64,000 nt of DNA, taken from the NCBI GenBank assembly GCA_016721315.1, contig JADKIL010000005.1:248001-312000 (forward strand), read 5' to 3'. The translations under genes were made by a program, and so were the position numbers. Shown here piece after piece: positions 50,833 to 58,343 of this stretch; position 1 is the first letter of the stretch, and each line of letters opens with the position of its first letter. The DNA is from Candidatus Villigracilis vicinus. Its GTDB lineage: Bacteria > Chloroflexota > Anaerolineae > Anaerolineales > Villigracilaceae. A model generated the notes under the pieces. It searched no databases and was not told where the DNA came from. It was given only the letters and a program-made list of their open reading frames with translations.

Positions 50833-51210
50833 TTACTCGACGACGACGGCAGCGCCAGCTTCTTCGAGCTTCTTCTTGGCATCCATCGCGGCATCCTTGC
50901 CAACGCCGGTGAGCACCTTGGAACCGGCAGCTTCGGCAAGAGCCTTGGCTTCACCGAGACCGAGGGAGGTCAACTGGCGAATGACTTTGATGACATCGAT
51001 CTTCTTGGCGCCTGCATCCTTGATCACCACATCGAACTCAGTCTTCTCTTCAACAGGTTCAGCGGCAGCGGCAGGACCAGCGGCAGCGACAGCCACCGGA
51101 GCGGCGGCGGAAACGCCCCACTTCTCTTCGAGCATTTTCACGAGGTCAGCAGCCTCAAGAACAGAAAGGGTGGAAAGTTCATCCACGAGTTTAGCGAGCT
51201 TGTCAGACAT
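50833..51210 (-). CDS. rplL: Ribosomal protein L7/L12
   Basis: 125 residues. N-terminal dimer helices (1-35, LVDELSTLSVLEAADLVKML), an Ala/Pro-rich hinge (36-50), and the factor-binding domain with EKTEFDVVIKDAGAKKIDVI and GLGEAKALAE. Stalk protein that recruits elongation factors. Last gene of the minus-strand ribosomal cluster, ending at a terminator; rpoB does not follow. Confidence 0.95.
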   Translation of the reverse strand: MSDKLAKLVDELSTLSVLEAADLVKMLEEKWGVSAAAPVAVAAAGPAAAAEPVEEKTEFDVVIKDAGAKKIDVIKVIRQLTSLGLGEAKALAEAAGSKVLTGVGKDAAMDAKKKLEEAGAAVVVE

Positions 51211-51281
51211 TGTTTAGCACTCCTTGCTAAGTAATTAGAAAATTTGAATTTAATGGTGCGAGTTGAACTCGCGACGATAAA

Positions 51282-51812
51282 CTAGGCAGCAGCCTGTGCG
51301 CTCTCGGAGCGCGCTTTGATGACGGCAGCCAAACCGCGGGCGGGTTCTGCGAGCGTGCGGACGAGTTTGCCAGCCGGGGCTTGCAAAACGCCGAGCAATG
51401 TTGCGCGCATAACGGGCAGCGGGGGCAGGTCAGACAAGGCCTTCACCTGAGCAGCACTCAATGACTTGCCAGCCATGAAACCGCCTTTAACCTTGACGAA
51501 CTCACTGCCTTTTGTGGCATCGGTCAGGGCTTTTGCAGTAGAGGCAGGGTCTGAGAATGCAAACGAAACAGCGGTAGACTTGACGAGCATGTCACCAGGG
51601 ACTTCCATGCCATTGTCTGCAAAAACGCGACGAACAAGCGTATTCTTGACCACATGGAATTCACCACCAGCCTCACGGATCTTCGCGCGGAGACTATCGA
51701 GCGACTTCATATTCGCGCCGGTATACTCCACGAGAATGACCGCTTCGCTGCGCTTGATCCAGTCGTTATACTGAGCCAGCACTTCTTCCTTGCGTTGCTT
51801 TGAAATTGCCAA
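51282..51812 (-). CDS. rplJ: Ribosomal protein L10
   Basis: 176 residues from a TTG at 51812, chosen for AAAGGAGGTG 7 bases upstream and because L10 proteins begin with such a SKQRKEEVLA-like start; the longer frame to 51851 would read through a hairpin. AVILVEYTGANMKSLDSLRA and VKNTLVRRV are the rRNA-binding core, with the C-terminal helix that binds L7/L12. Anchors the L12 stalk. The leader at 51813-52037 probably holds autoregulation. Confidence 0.93.
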   Translation of the reverse strand: MAISKQRKEEVLAQYNDWIKRSEAVILVEYTGANMKSLDSLRAKIREAGGEFHVVKNTLVRRVFADNGMEVPGDMLVKSTAVSFAFSDPASTAKALTDATKGSEFVKVKGGFMAGKSLSAAQVKALSDLPPLPVMRATLLGVLQAPAGKLVRTLAEPARGLAAVIKARSESAQAAA

Positions 51813-52037
51813 AGGGTATTCACCTCCTTTCAAATAAAAAGTCTTTGCCACTCACGCAGGCAAAGACTTTTTCGCACTCCCAAAGGGAGACAACGCGGAG
51901 GCGCTGAAATATGCTACTGGGTCTCCACCTGAGCAGGATATTAAGTTCCAGAGTTGGTCTCGAACACCGCACGACCTCTTCAGGAACACCCGCCTTCATC
52001 GGCGAAGTGGTTTATTAGGAATTATCGGATGTCTTGC
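51813..52037 (-). promoter_or_regulatory. rplJ leader with attenuator hairpin
   Basis: 225 non-coding bases before rplJ. The last part (51838-51874) forms aaagtctttgcc / ggcaaagacttt with a T-rich tail, an intrinsic terminator just before the ribosome-binding site, in the place where L10 leaders control the rplJL genes. The upstream part contains further pairings (for example cgcggaggcg and tctccctttgggag) that could bind L10, but I cannot confirm the known leader structure by eye. Confidence 0.55.
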
Positions 52038-52751
52038 TTATCCGGCTCCATCAATGTGTTCATTGGGATCGACCTTCACGCCGGGTCCCATGGTGGAGGC
52101 AACTGTAATGCGCTTGACAAAGTTGCCCTTCGCGCCAGACGGGCGGGATTTGTTGATCGCGTCCATCAGCGCCACATAGTTATCATACAACTTGTCTGCA
52201 TCGAAAGAAACCTTGCCGATGGAGACATGAATGTTATTGCTCTTATCAAGACGGTATTCCACACGACCAGCCTTCGCTTCCTTGATGGCGCGTTCCATAT
52301 CCTGCGCCGAAACGACGGTGCCAGCCTTGGGGTTCGGCATCAAGCCGCGCGGACCAAGCACACGGCCCAAACGCCCCACCTTACCCATCGCATCAGGGGT
52401 GGCGATGGCGACATCGAAATCGAGCATGCCGCCTTCGATCTTCTTCAGAGATTCATCGTCATCTGCAACGAAATCTGCCCCACCTGCGCGGGCAGCCGCA
52501 GCGCCATCTGCCTGAGCGAACACCAACACGCGAACCTTCTTGCCCAAGCCGTGCGGAAGCACGACTACATCACGCAACTGCTGGTCAGACTGGCGCGAAT
52601 CGAGCGTGGTGCGCATGTGAACTTCGATGGTGGAATCGAACTTTGTAATGCTGGTCTCTTTCGCCAGGGCAACCGCTTCCTTCGCGGAGTAGATCTTATC
52701 GATATCAACTTTAGCGAGAGCCGCCGTATATTTTTTTCCGTGTTTAGCCAT
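52038..52751 (-). CDS. rplA: Ribosomal protein L1
   Basis: 237 residues from the ATG at 52751, with CGGAGG 6 bases upstream; a longer frame starting at 52799 is unsupported. MAKHGKKYTAALAKVDIDKI begins the family; FDSTIEVHMRTTLDSRQSDQ, VRLGRVLGPRGLMPNPKAGT-type core (GRVLGPRGLMPNPK) and GPGVKVDP-like end are typical. Binds 23S rRNA at the L1 stalk and, in many bacteria, its own mRNA. Confidence 0.95.
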   Translation of the reverse strand: MAKHGKKYTAALAKVDIDKIYSAKEAVALAKETSITKFDSTIEVHMRTTLDSRQSDQQLRDVVVLPHGLGKKVRVLVFAQADGAAAARAGGADFVADDDESLKKIEGGMLDFDVAIATPDAMGKVGRLGRVLGPRGLMPNPKAGTVVSAQDMERAIKEAKAGRVEYRLDKSNNIHVSIGKVSFDADKLYDNYVALMDAINKSRPSGAKGNFVKRITVASTMGPGVKVDPNEHIDGAG

Positions 52752-52801
52752 TTTATCCTCCGTGGTACTAGCGGACAGCCCGAAGCCATCCTCCCACAAA
52801 A

Positions 52802-53227
52802 TTATTCAACGATCGTAATGCCCATCGAACGGGCGGTGCCTTCGATCTGCAACATGGCGCCTTCAAGGCTGATGGCGTTAAGATCCTTCATCTTCAATTC
52901 CGCGATCTCGCGGACCTGGGCACGGGTCACCTTGCCGACCTTTTCCTTGTTCGGCACACCAGAGCCCTTTTCGACCTTCGCGGCTTTACGTAGCAACACC
53001 GCAGCGGGTGATGTACGCAGTACAAAGGTGAAAGAACCATCAGTGAAGATTGTAATTTCAGCGGGGAGAACTTCGCCCGGGCGGTTGGAAGTACGTGCGT
53101 TGTATTCCTTACAAAACGCCATGATGTTGATACCATGGCTCGCCAACGCAGGACCAACTGGAGGCGCGGGGTTTGCCTTTCCAGCTTCAAGCTGGAGACG
53201 TACGATTGCTTTTAGTTTCTTTGCCAT
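52802..53227 (-). CDS. rplK: Ribosomal protein L11
   Basis: 141 residues, usual size. VRLQLEAGKANPAPPVGPAL with GINIMAFCKEYNART is the L11 start, and the C-terminal RNA-binding domain (LNAISLEGAMLQIEGTARSM) follows. Part of the GTPase-associated centre. AAGGAG lies 7 bases before the ATG. Confidence 0.95.
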   Translation of the reverse strand: MAKKLKAIVRLQLEAGKANPAPPVGPALASHGINIMAFCKEYNARTSNRPGEVLPAEITIFTDGSFTFVLRTSPAAVLLRKAAKVEKGSGVPNKEKVGKVTRAQVREIAELKMKDLNAISLEGAMLQIEGTARSMGITIVE

Positions 53228-53329
53228 TTCTTGACTCCTTGTGGTTTTAGCGGGTCATTCTGGGAGACCCTCCCACTGCATCAGGCTTTGTTTCAGCCTG
53301 CTACTGTCTATTTAGTTTTACCTACACTG

Positions 53330-54022
53330 TTACGACTTCTCAACCTGCAGGAAGTCCAGTTCCACTGGCGTTTCGCGCCCAAAGAAGCTGACCATCACGC
53401 GAACTTTGGTGCGTTCCATATCGATCTCGGAAACCACACCGCGGAAGTCGTTGAAAGGTCCATCGATAATACGGACACGCTCACCCTGCTTGAACGTAAC
53501 CTTGACCGTGGGCGACTCAGCTTCCATACGCTTGACGATCTGAGCTACTTCCTCAGGGCGCAAAGGCGTGGGCGAATTGCCCATCCCCACAAACCCTGTC
53601 ACACCAGGCGTGTTGCGAACCACATACCAGGACTCTTCCGTAAGAACCAAGTTCACCAGTACATAACCGGGGAAGATATGGCGCTCCACCGTACGGCGCT
53701 TGCCATCCTTCACCTCAATTTCTTCCTGTGTCGGAATGACCACATCGAAGATCATGTCTTTCATGCCCATCGTCTCGATACGCTGTTCAAGATTGTGACG
53801 CACCTTGTTCTCATACCCTGAGTAACAATGGATCACGAACCAGGCAGGTCCTTCAACGATTGTTTCAACGGGAGGCAGGTCCGAGGGGATCTTCTTTTCG
53901 GGTGCAGAAGCAGGCACAGGCTTCGAAGTGGAAGCAGAACTCTCCTCAGAAGCGGATTGCGCTTCAGGCTGTTCTTCCATCGGTTCCTGTTCAAACTGCT
54001 CTTGCGGTTCCGGTAAATCCAT
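53330..54022 (-). CDS. nusG: Transcription factor NusG
   Basis: 230 residues, longer than the usual 180 because of an acidic Pro/Glu/Ser-rich N-terminal extension of about 60 residues. The NGN domain starts WFVIHCYSGYENKVRHNLEQ and includes HIFPGYVLVNL; the KOW domain near the end has GERVRIIDGPFNDFRGVVSE. Links RNA polymerase to Rho or ribosomes and promotes processive elongation. A GTG at 54025 is an alternative start. Confidence 0.93.
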   Translation of the reverse strand: MDLPEPQEQFEQEPMEEQPEAQSASEESSASTSKPVPASAPEKKIPSDLPPVETIVEGPAWFVIHCYSGYENKVRHNLEQRIETMGMKDMIFDVVIPTQEEIEVKDGKRRTVERHIFPGYVLVNLVLTEESWYVVRNTPGVTGFVGMGNSPTPLRPEEVAQIVKRMEAESPTVKVTFKQGERVRIIDGPFNDFRGVVSEIDMERTKVRVMVSFFGRETPVELDFLQVEKS

Positions 54023-54045
54023 CACGGGTTCCTCAATTCAAAAAA

Positions 54046-54264
54046 CTATAAGCCAAGGATCAGGTCGAGAAGTTCTGCGGCAAGGTAATCAACACCCGCA
54101 AGAAATAACCCAACAACAACCATCACCAAGAGAACGAGAGATGTGAGACGGCGCGCTTCAGGCCAAGTAGGCCAGCTAACTTTGCGCAGTTCACCAGTCG
54201 TCTCGCGGAAATAACGCTGAATGGCGTTTTCCTGTTTCTTGACTTTCTTTGCTTTCTCAGCCAA
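54046..54264 (-). CDS. secE: Preprotein translocase subunit SecE
   Basis: 72 residues, single-helix SecE. RYFRETTGELRKVSWPTWPE is the family signature before the transmembrane helix (about 43-65). Stabilises SecY in the translocon. Order tRNA-Trp, secE, nusG is widely conserved. Confidence 0.95.
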   Translation of the reverse strand: MAEKAKKVKKQENAIQRYFRETTGELRKVSWPTWPEARRLTSLVLLVMVVVGLFLAGVDYLAAELLDLILGL

Positions 54265-54323
54265 GGTTTTGCTCCTTCAGTATTTTACGGCTAAAACGCC
54301 GCGAGGCGCGGCGTTGCCTAAGG

Positions 54324-54396
54324 CAGGCCAGGTAGGACTTGAACCCACAACCGCTCGTTTTGGAGACGAGAGCTCTGCCAATTGAGCCACTGGCCT
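54324..54396 (-). tRNA. tRNA-Trp (CCA)
   Basis: Cloverleaf on the minus strand: acceptor aggccag/ctggcct, anticodon stem ctcgt/acgag around the loop ctccaaa (anticodon CCA), T arm with ggttcaagtcc. Encoded 3' CCA is not present. Located between rpmG and secE. Confidence 0.95.
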
Positions 54397-54401
54397 AGGA
54401 T

Positions 54402-54428
54402 GTAGGGGCGAGGTGACCTCGCCCCTAC
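54402..54428. repeat. Palindrome, GTAGGGGCGA type
   Basis: gtaggggcgaggt / acctcgcccctac with a single central base; second copy of the element at 26351-26378. It lies between the stop of rpmG and tRNA-Trp and could also form a hairpin in that transcript. Confidence 0.85.
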
Positions 54429-54432
54429 TGAA

Positions 54433-54603
54433 TTACTTGGTTTCACGATGTACTGTGTGCTTCTTGCAGCGGTCACAGTACTTCTTCAATTCCATGCGAT
54501 TCGGATCGTTACGACGATTCTTCTCGGTGGTATAGTTGCGTTCCTTGCAATCATTACATTGCAGGGTAATCACCGGGCGAACGTCTTTCTTCTTGGAAGC
54601 CAT
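54433..54603 (-). CDS. rpmG: Ribosomal protein L33
   Basis: 56 residues. MASKKKDVRPVITLQCNDCK, then RNYTTEKNRRNDPNRMELKK and YCDRCKKHTVHRETK match L33, with two C-x-x-C pairs (zinc-binding form). The ATG is 23 bases downstream of the stop of tuf. Cotranscribed with tuf and tRNA-Trp. Confidence 0.95.
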   Translation of the reverse strand: MASKKKDVRPVITLQCNDCKERNYTTEKNRRNDPNRMELKKYCDRCKKHTVHRETK

Positions 54604-54626
54604 TTTACTACCTTACTTTCAACTAA

Positions 54627-55826
54627 CTACGAGATGATCTTGGTGACGACACCCGCGCCGACGGTGAGACCGCCTTCACGAATGGCGAACTTGGAGCCCT
54701 GCTCCAACGCCACCGGCACGATGAGTTCCACCGTCAGGTTCACGTTGTCACCAGGCATAACCATTTCAACACCTTCAGGAAGGGCAATGTCACCCGTTAC
54801 ATCCATCGTGCGGATGTAGAACTGAGGACGATAGCCGCTGAAGAACGCCTTGTGACGGCCGCCTTCTTCCTTCTTCAATACGTACACTTCCGCCAGGAAC
54901 TTCTTGTGAGGGGTCACAGAACCCGGCTTCGCAAGCACCTGTCCGCGCTCCACATCGTCGCGCTCGATACCGCGCAGCAATACGCCCGCGTTATCGCCTG
55001 CCACCGCTTCGTCCAGTTCCTTGTGGAACATTTCGATACCGGTGATCACGGATGCCTTGGTTTCGCGCAGACCGATGATCTCGATCGGCTCACCCTTCTT
55101 GGCTACACCGCGGTCCACACGTCCGGTCACCACGGTTCCGCGTCCCTTGATCGAGAACACGTCTTCAACCGCCATCATGAACGGCTTGTCGGTCTCGCGC
55201 TTCGGTTCGGGGATGTATTCATCCACCACACGCAGCAATTCTTTGATCGGTGCGTATTCAGGGGCATTCGGGTCGGTCGAGGTGCTCTCCAAGGCTTGCT
55301 TGGCGGAGCCGCGCACGATCGGGGTGGTATCGCCGGGGAAGCCGTAGCTGCTGAGCAGTTCGCGGAGTTCCAATTCGACGAGTTCGAGCAATTCGGGGTC
55401 ATCCATCATGTCGACCTTGTTCAGGAAGACTACGATGGAGGGCACTTCCACCTGGCGAGCCAGGAGGACGTGTTCGCGGGTCTGAGGCATCGGACCATCG
55501 GGGGCGGCCACCACGAGGATAGCACCATCCACCTGAGCCGCACCGGTGATCATGTTCTTAATATAGTCACGGTGACCCGGCATATCGACGTGCGCGTAGT
55601 GGCGCTTGTCGGTCTGGTATTCTACGTGCGCGATGTTGATCGTGATACCGCGCGCTTTTTCTTCCGGTGCGTTGTCGATCTGATCGTAGGCTTTGAAATC
55701 TGCCTGTCCCGACAGCCCCGCCACCTTCGTGATCGCCGCTGTCAATGTCGTCTTGCCGTGGTCGATGTGTCCCATCGTTCCCACGTTCAAATGCGGCTTG
55801 CTTCTGTCAAACTTCCCTTTCGCCAT
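54627..55826 (-). CDS. tuf: Elongation factor Tu
   Basis: 399 residues. G domain: GHIDHGKTTL (G1), DMPGHRDYIKNM (G3), NKVDMMDDPE (G4), GSAKQALEST (G5). Domains II and III follow with GRGTVVTGRVDRG and the C-terminal FAIREGGLTVGAGVVTKI. Delivers aminoacyl-tRNA to the ribosome. Follows three tRNA genes, as in the tufB operon of Proteobacteria. AAGGAGAGC before the ATG. Confidence 0.98.
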   Translation of the reverse strand: MAKGKFDRSKPHLNVGTMGHIDHGKTTLTAAITKVAGLSGQADFKAYDQIDNAPEEKARGITINIAHVEYQTDKRHYAHVDMPGHRDYIKNMITGAAQVDGAILVVAAPDGPMPQTREHVLLARQVEVPSIVVFLNKVDMMDDPELLELVELELRELLSSYGFPGDTTPIVRGSAKQALESTSTDPNAPEYAPIKELLRVVDEYIPEPKRETDKPFMMAVEDVFSIKGRGTVVTGRVDRGVAKKGEPIEIIGLRETKASVITGIEMFHKELDEAVAGDNAGVLLRGIERDDVERGQVLAKPGSVTPHKKFLAEVYVLKKEEGGRHKAFFSGYRPQFYIRTMDVTGDIALPEGVEMVMPGDNVNLTVELIVPVALEQGSKFAIREGGLTVGAGVVTKIIS

Positions 55827-55872
55827 GTTTCGCTCTCCTTAGTTATTTTCAAGAATGCTTGTGCAGCAACTG

Positions 55873-55945
55873 AGCCCTCAACGAGATTTGAACCCGTGAC
55901 CTCACCCTTACCAAGGGTGTGCTCTGCCAGCTGAGCTATGAGGGC
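55873..55945 (-). tRNA. tRNA-Thr (GGU)
   Basis: Minus-strand cloverleaf: acceptor gccctca/tgagggc, anticodon stem acccttggtaagggt with anticodon GGT, T arm with gggttcaaatctc. Last tRNA before tuf. Confidence 0.95.
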
Positions 55946-55992
55946 ATTACGTGCTGTTTCCCCAAACGGGGAAGCACCAGGTATTGGTGCTG

Positions 55993-56075
55993 TGGGCAGT
56001 GAAGGATTCGAACCTCCGAAGTCGTCTGACAACTGATTTACAGTCAGTCCCCTTTGGCCACTTGGGTAACTGCCC
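55993..56075 (-). tRNA. tRNA-Tyr (GUA)
   Basis: Minus-strand cloverleaf of 83 bases with a long variable arm (class II): acceptor gggcagt/actgccc, anticodon GTA in the loop between ctgact and aatcag, T arm with ggttcgaatcc. Confidence 0.95.
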
Positions 56076-56124
56076 ATGATAAATTGTTAATTGATCACCG
56101 ACTTTTGCTCTTCCGGTAATCCAG

Positions 56125-56197
56125 AGCCGACGACGAGAATTGAACTCGTAACCTTCCGCTTACAAGGCGGATGCTCTGCCGATTGAGCTACGTCGGC
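56125..56197 (-). tRNA. tRNA-Thr (UGU)
   Basis: Minus-strand cloverleaf: acceptor gccgacg/cgtcggc, anticodon TGT in loop cttgtaa, T arm with gagttcaattctc. First gene of the tRNA-tuf transcript. Confidence 0.95.
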
Positions 56198-56215
56198 AAG
56201 TCAATAAGCGGACAG

Positions 56216-56243
56216 ATTATACCAAAACAATTCATTGCGTCAA
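56216..56243 (-). promoter_or_regulatory. Promoter of the tRNA-tuf operon
   Basis: On the minus strand TTGACG (56243-56238), 16-base spacer, TATAAT (56221-56216), about 18 bases upstream of tRNA-Thr(UGU). Strong consensus, as expected for this operon. Confidence 0.75.
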
Positions 56244-56291
56244 GCAATTTGAGCGACAACGAACTTAATATGTAAAGCCCAAATTTACCCC

Positions 56292-56338
56292 TTGACAGAG
56301 GAAAAGGCTTGGTATATTATTAGAACAGTTGTTCTAAT
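56292..56338 (+). promoter_or_regulatory. Promoter with SOS box before the P-loop ATPase gene
   Basis: TTGACA (56292-56297), 17-base spacer, TATTAT (56315-56320). GAACAGTTGTTC (56323-56334) follows at the predicted transcription start and is within a 20-base imperfect palindrome (attagaacag/ttgttctaat, 56319-56338). This is the GAAC-N4-GTTC box also seen in the lexA promoter. The ATG at 56339 comes directly after; no Shine-Dalgarno. Confidence 0.8.
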
Positions 56339-57130
56339 ATGAATGAAACCAACCACTTCGATCTCATGCTAAATGCATTGACAGAAATAATGCAAGAGGA
56401 AAAGGCGAAACAAACATCGCCTCTCTCTCAACCTGCACCTGCCCTGCCAAACCTGAGATCTCTCCTAACCCGTCTCTCTCCCCTGCCGCAGGAAGCGCTC
56501 TTCCTTGGCATGGCAATGGATGGATTGCCAGTTCTGCTCAATTTGTACGATCCGGTTCCCGGTCCGATCTTAATCGCAGGGGATGCATCCAGCGGGAAGA
56601 CCCGTCTCTTGCAGACCGTTGCCCGTGCGGCAGAAATGCTACATTCATCCGCTTCCGTGCAATATGGCATTGTAACAACCAAGCCCGATGAATGGGAAAG
56701 TTTATACGACAGCGATAACAACGCTGGAATATACCAGACTGACGAAGAGAATACCAGTGAACTTCTTCAATCACTGGTAACCTGGGCACACAATAACAGA
56801 GGTGAAGGGCAATCCATTCTCCTATTGATCGATGGTCTTGAGTCTGCTACAAAACTGGATGAACAAACAAGGCAAAATCTACGCTGGCTGCTCTTACGCG
56901 GACCCAGCCGCCGTGTATGGACATTCGTAACACTGGATGCAGACCGCGCAGAAGAACAAAAAGAATGGCTAGAATTCTTCAGGACGCGTTTATTTGGTTG
57001 TGTGGAAAATTCAGAACATGCAATATTGCTGACGGGTAGTTCGCCGCTCAACCATCTCTCCAAAGGTGATGAGTTCGCCATGCGGGAAGGCAGCAAGTTA
57101 CTTAAGTTCTGGCTCCCTGCTATCGAGTAA
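56339..57130 (+). CDS. Small P-loop ATPase, FtsK/HerA-like core, LexA-box controlled
   Basis: 263 residues. Walker A GDASSGKT at 81-88, in the context LPVLLNLYDPVPGPILIAGD, which resembles the start of FtsK/SpoIIIE and HerA-type ATPase cores, and Walker B LLLIDG at 161-166. Residues 1-60 form a charged and Pro-rich helical start. The C-terminal part lacks the DNA-reading gamma domain of FtsK. The start lies just after a GAAC-N4-GTTC box and a good promoter, so DNA-damage induction is likely. No close known function. The small gene at 57146 follows after 15 bases. Confidence 0.72.
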   Translation: MNETNHFDLMLNALTEIMQEEKAKQTSPLSQPAPALPNLRSLLTRLSPLPQEALFLGMAMDGLPVLLNLYDPVPGPILIAGDASSGKTRLLQTVARAAEMLHSSASVQYGIVTTKPDEWESLYDSDNNAGIYQTDEENTSELLQSLVTWAHNNRGEGQSILLLIDGLESATKLDEQTRQNLRWLLLRGPSRRVWTFVTLDADRAEEQKEWLEFFRTRLFGCVENSEHAILLTGSSPLNHLSKGDEFAMREGSKLLKFWLPAIE

Positions 57131-57145
57131 AGAAAGAGGAACCCA

Positions 57146-57397
57146 ATGCATACCGGACTTTTATGGTTTGATAATGACCCACGCACAACTCTGAGCGTGA
57201 AGATCCAAAAAGCAATGGATTATTACAGTAAAAAATTCGGGCGCAGACCTGACTTGTGCCTCGTCCACCCGAGCATGATGGACGCCGGGCAGATCCATAT
57301 TGAACTTGGAAAACTTGTCGTCCGCGCATACCGCCCTGTGATGCCCGGTCACTTCTGGATCGGAACCGAAGACCAGGGCAAATCCCCCGTCAAGTAG
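57146..57397 (+). CDS. Conserved-looking small protein, partner of the ATPase
   Basis: 83 residues. YYSKKFGRRPDLCLVHPSMM and HIELGKLVVRAYRPVMPGHF look like a compact alpha/beta fold; no known motif. GAGGAACCCA before the ATG, 15 bases after the ATPase gene, so same transcript. A terminator follows, closing a two-gene unit. I do not recognise the family. Confidence 0.65.
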   Translation: MHTGLLWFDNDPRTTLSVKIQKAMDYYSKKFGRRPDLCLVHPSMMDAGQIHIELGKLVVRAYRPVMPGHFWIGTEDQGKSPVK

Positions 57398-57435
57398 AGA
57401 TATGGTCTTTCCTTTCGCCAACCTATATCTCCTTG

Positions 57436-57473
57436 GAGCCCTCCCGTAACTGGCATACGGGAGGGTCTTTCTT
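57436..57473 (+). terminator. Intrinsic terminator after the two-gene unit
   Basis: Stem ccctcccgta / tacgggaggg, 7-base loop, tail tctttctt. Confidence 0.8.
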
Positions 57474-57498
57474 ATAAAATAAACACTGGAGGCATATT

Positions 57499-57930
57499 AT
57501 GAACGAACTCAAGAAACAGATACAAGAAGTATTCGACGGATATAAAAGCGCGGTCTTTGAGAAAGATGCAGAAGCATTCCTTAGCCATTACACTGAAGAT
57601 ATTCACATCTTTGATCTGTGGGAAAAATGGTCGTACGAAGGCATTGACGCCTGGCGCGGAATGGTGACAGGTTGGTTCGGTTCACTAGGCGATGAGAAAG
57701 TAATCGTGGACTTTGACGATATACAAGTGAATGCTTCGGATGATATAGCAATTGCACACGCCTACATCACCTACAAAGCTTTATCCGTTGACGGACAAGA
57801 ATTGCGCTCCATGAACAATCGCTTGACCCTGGCTCTCAAACGCACCAAAAGCGGCTGGAAGATCTTTCACCAACATTCTTCAGCACCCATTGACGGAGAC
57901 ACACTAAAAGTAATGTTCAAACGAGCATAA
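57499..57930 (+). CDS. SnoaL/NTF2-like protein
   Basis: 143 residues. IQEVFDGYKSAVFEKDAEAF, then HYTEDIHIFDLWEKWSYEGI and the end KSGWKIFHQHSSAP are the SnoaL_3/DUF4440 pattern (cone-shaped alpha/beta fold, often small-molecule binding). No certain catalytic site. CTGGAGG lies 7 bases before the ATG. Confidence 0.78.
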   Translation: MNELKKQIQEVFDGYKSAVFEKDAEAFLSHYTEDIHIFDLWEKWSYEGIDAWRGMVTGWFGSLGDEKVIVDFDDIQVNASDDIAIAHAYITYKALSVDGQELRSMNNRLTLALKRTKSGWKIFHQHSSAPIDGDTLKVMFKRA

Positions 57931-57967
57931 AAGAAAACCTTCCACTCAAAAGTGGAAGGTTTTCTTT
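57931..57967. terminator. Bidirectional intrinsic terminator
   Basis: Stem aaagaaaaccttccact / agtggaaggttttcttt between convergent genes. Confidence 0.9.
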
Positions 57968-58332
57968 TAACCAGTCGCAACTACAAATGCGACTGCATGA
58001 CTCTCGGTATGACTCAAACTTACCGACCAGGTGGTTAAACCCAGCAGCTTTGCTAACCGTTCCCCTTCCCCAGATAAAAGCAAATAGGGTGCTTTGCGCT
58101 CATCCGAACGGACTTCGATCTCTAGCCAGCTTACATCACCGATGCCGCAGCCAAGAGCTTTTGCTGCAGCCTCTTTAGCGGCGAAGCGAACTGCAAGAGA
58201 AGGAACGCGCCCATTACATTCTTTCTGTTCATACTCAGTGAAAACTCGATTCAAAAATCGTTCGCCGTGTCGCTCGATCGCCTCAGCGACACGGTTTGTT
58301 TCTATTAAGTCCACACCGGTACGGAGAATCAC
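57967..58332 (-). CDS. acpS: Holo-[acyl-carrier-protein] synthase
   Basis: 121 residues, usual size. Mg-binding D8 (GVDLIE) and RFAAKEAAAKALG are the AcpS motifs. Moves the phosphopantetheine arm from CoA to acyl carrier protein. It starts 11 bases after the M16 peptidase gene and is probably cotranscribed with that pair. Confidence 0.92.
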   Translation of the reverse strand: MILRTGVDLIETNRVAEAIERHGERFLNRVFTEYEQKECNGRVPSLAVRFAAKEAAAKALGCGIGDVSWLEIEVRSDERKAPYLLLSGEGERLAKLLGLTTWSVSLSHTESHAVAFVVATG

Positions 58333-58343
58333 AGAAGCACCAA

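Noticed and set aside
51954..53234. A 426-residue plus-strand frame over rplA/rplK
   Set aside because: Overlaps two certain ribosomal protein genes on the other strand; no family features of its own.
54852..55934. A 360-residue plus-strand frame over tuf
   Set aside because: Histidine- and valine-rich shadow of tuf codons, running on into tRNA-Thr.
55787..56077. A 96-residue minus-strand ORF
   Set aside because: It lies across tRNA-Tyr and tRNA-Thr and the tuf start.
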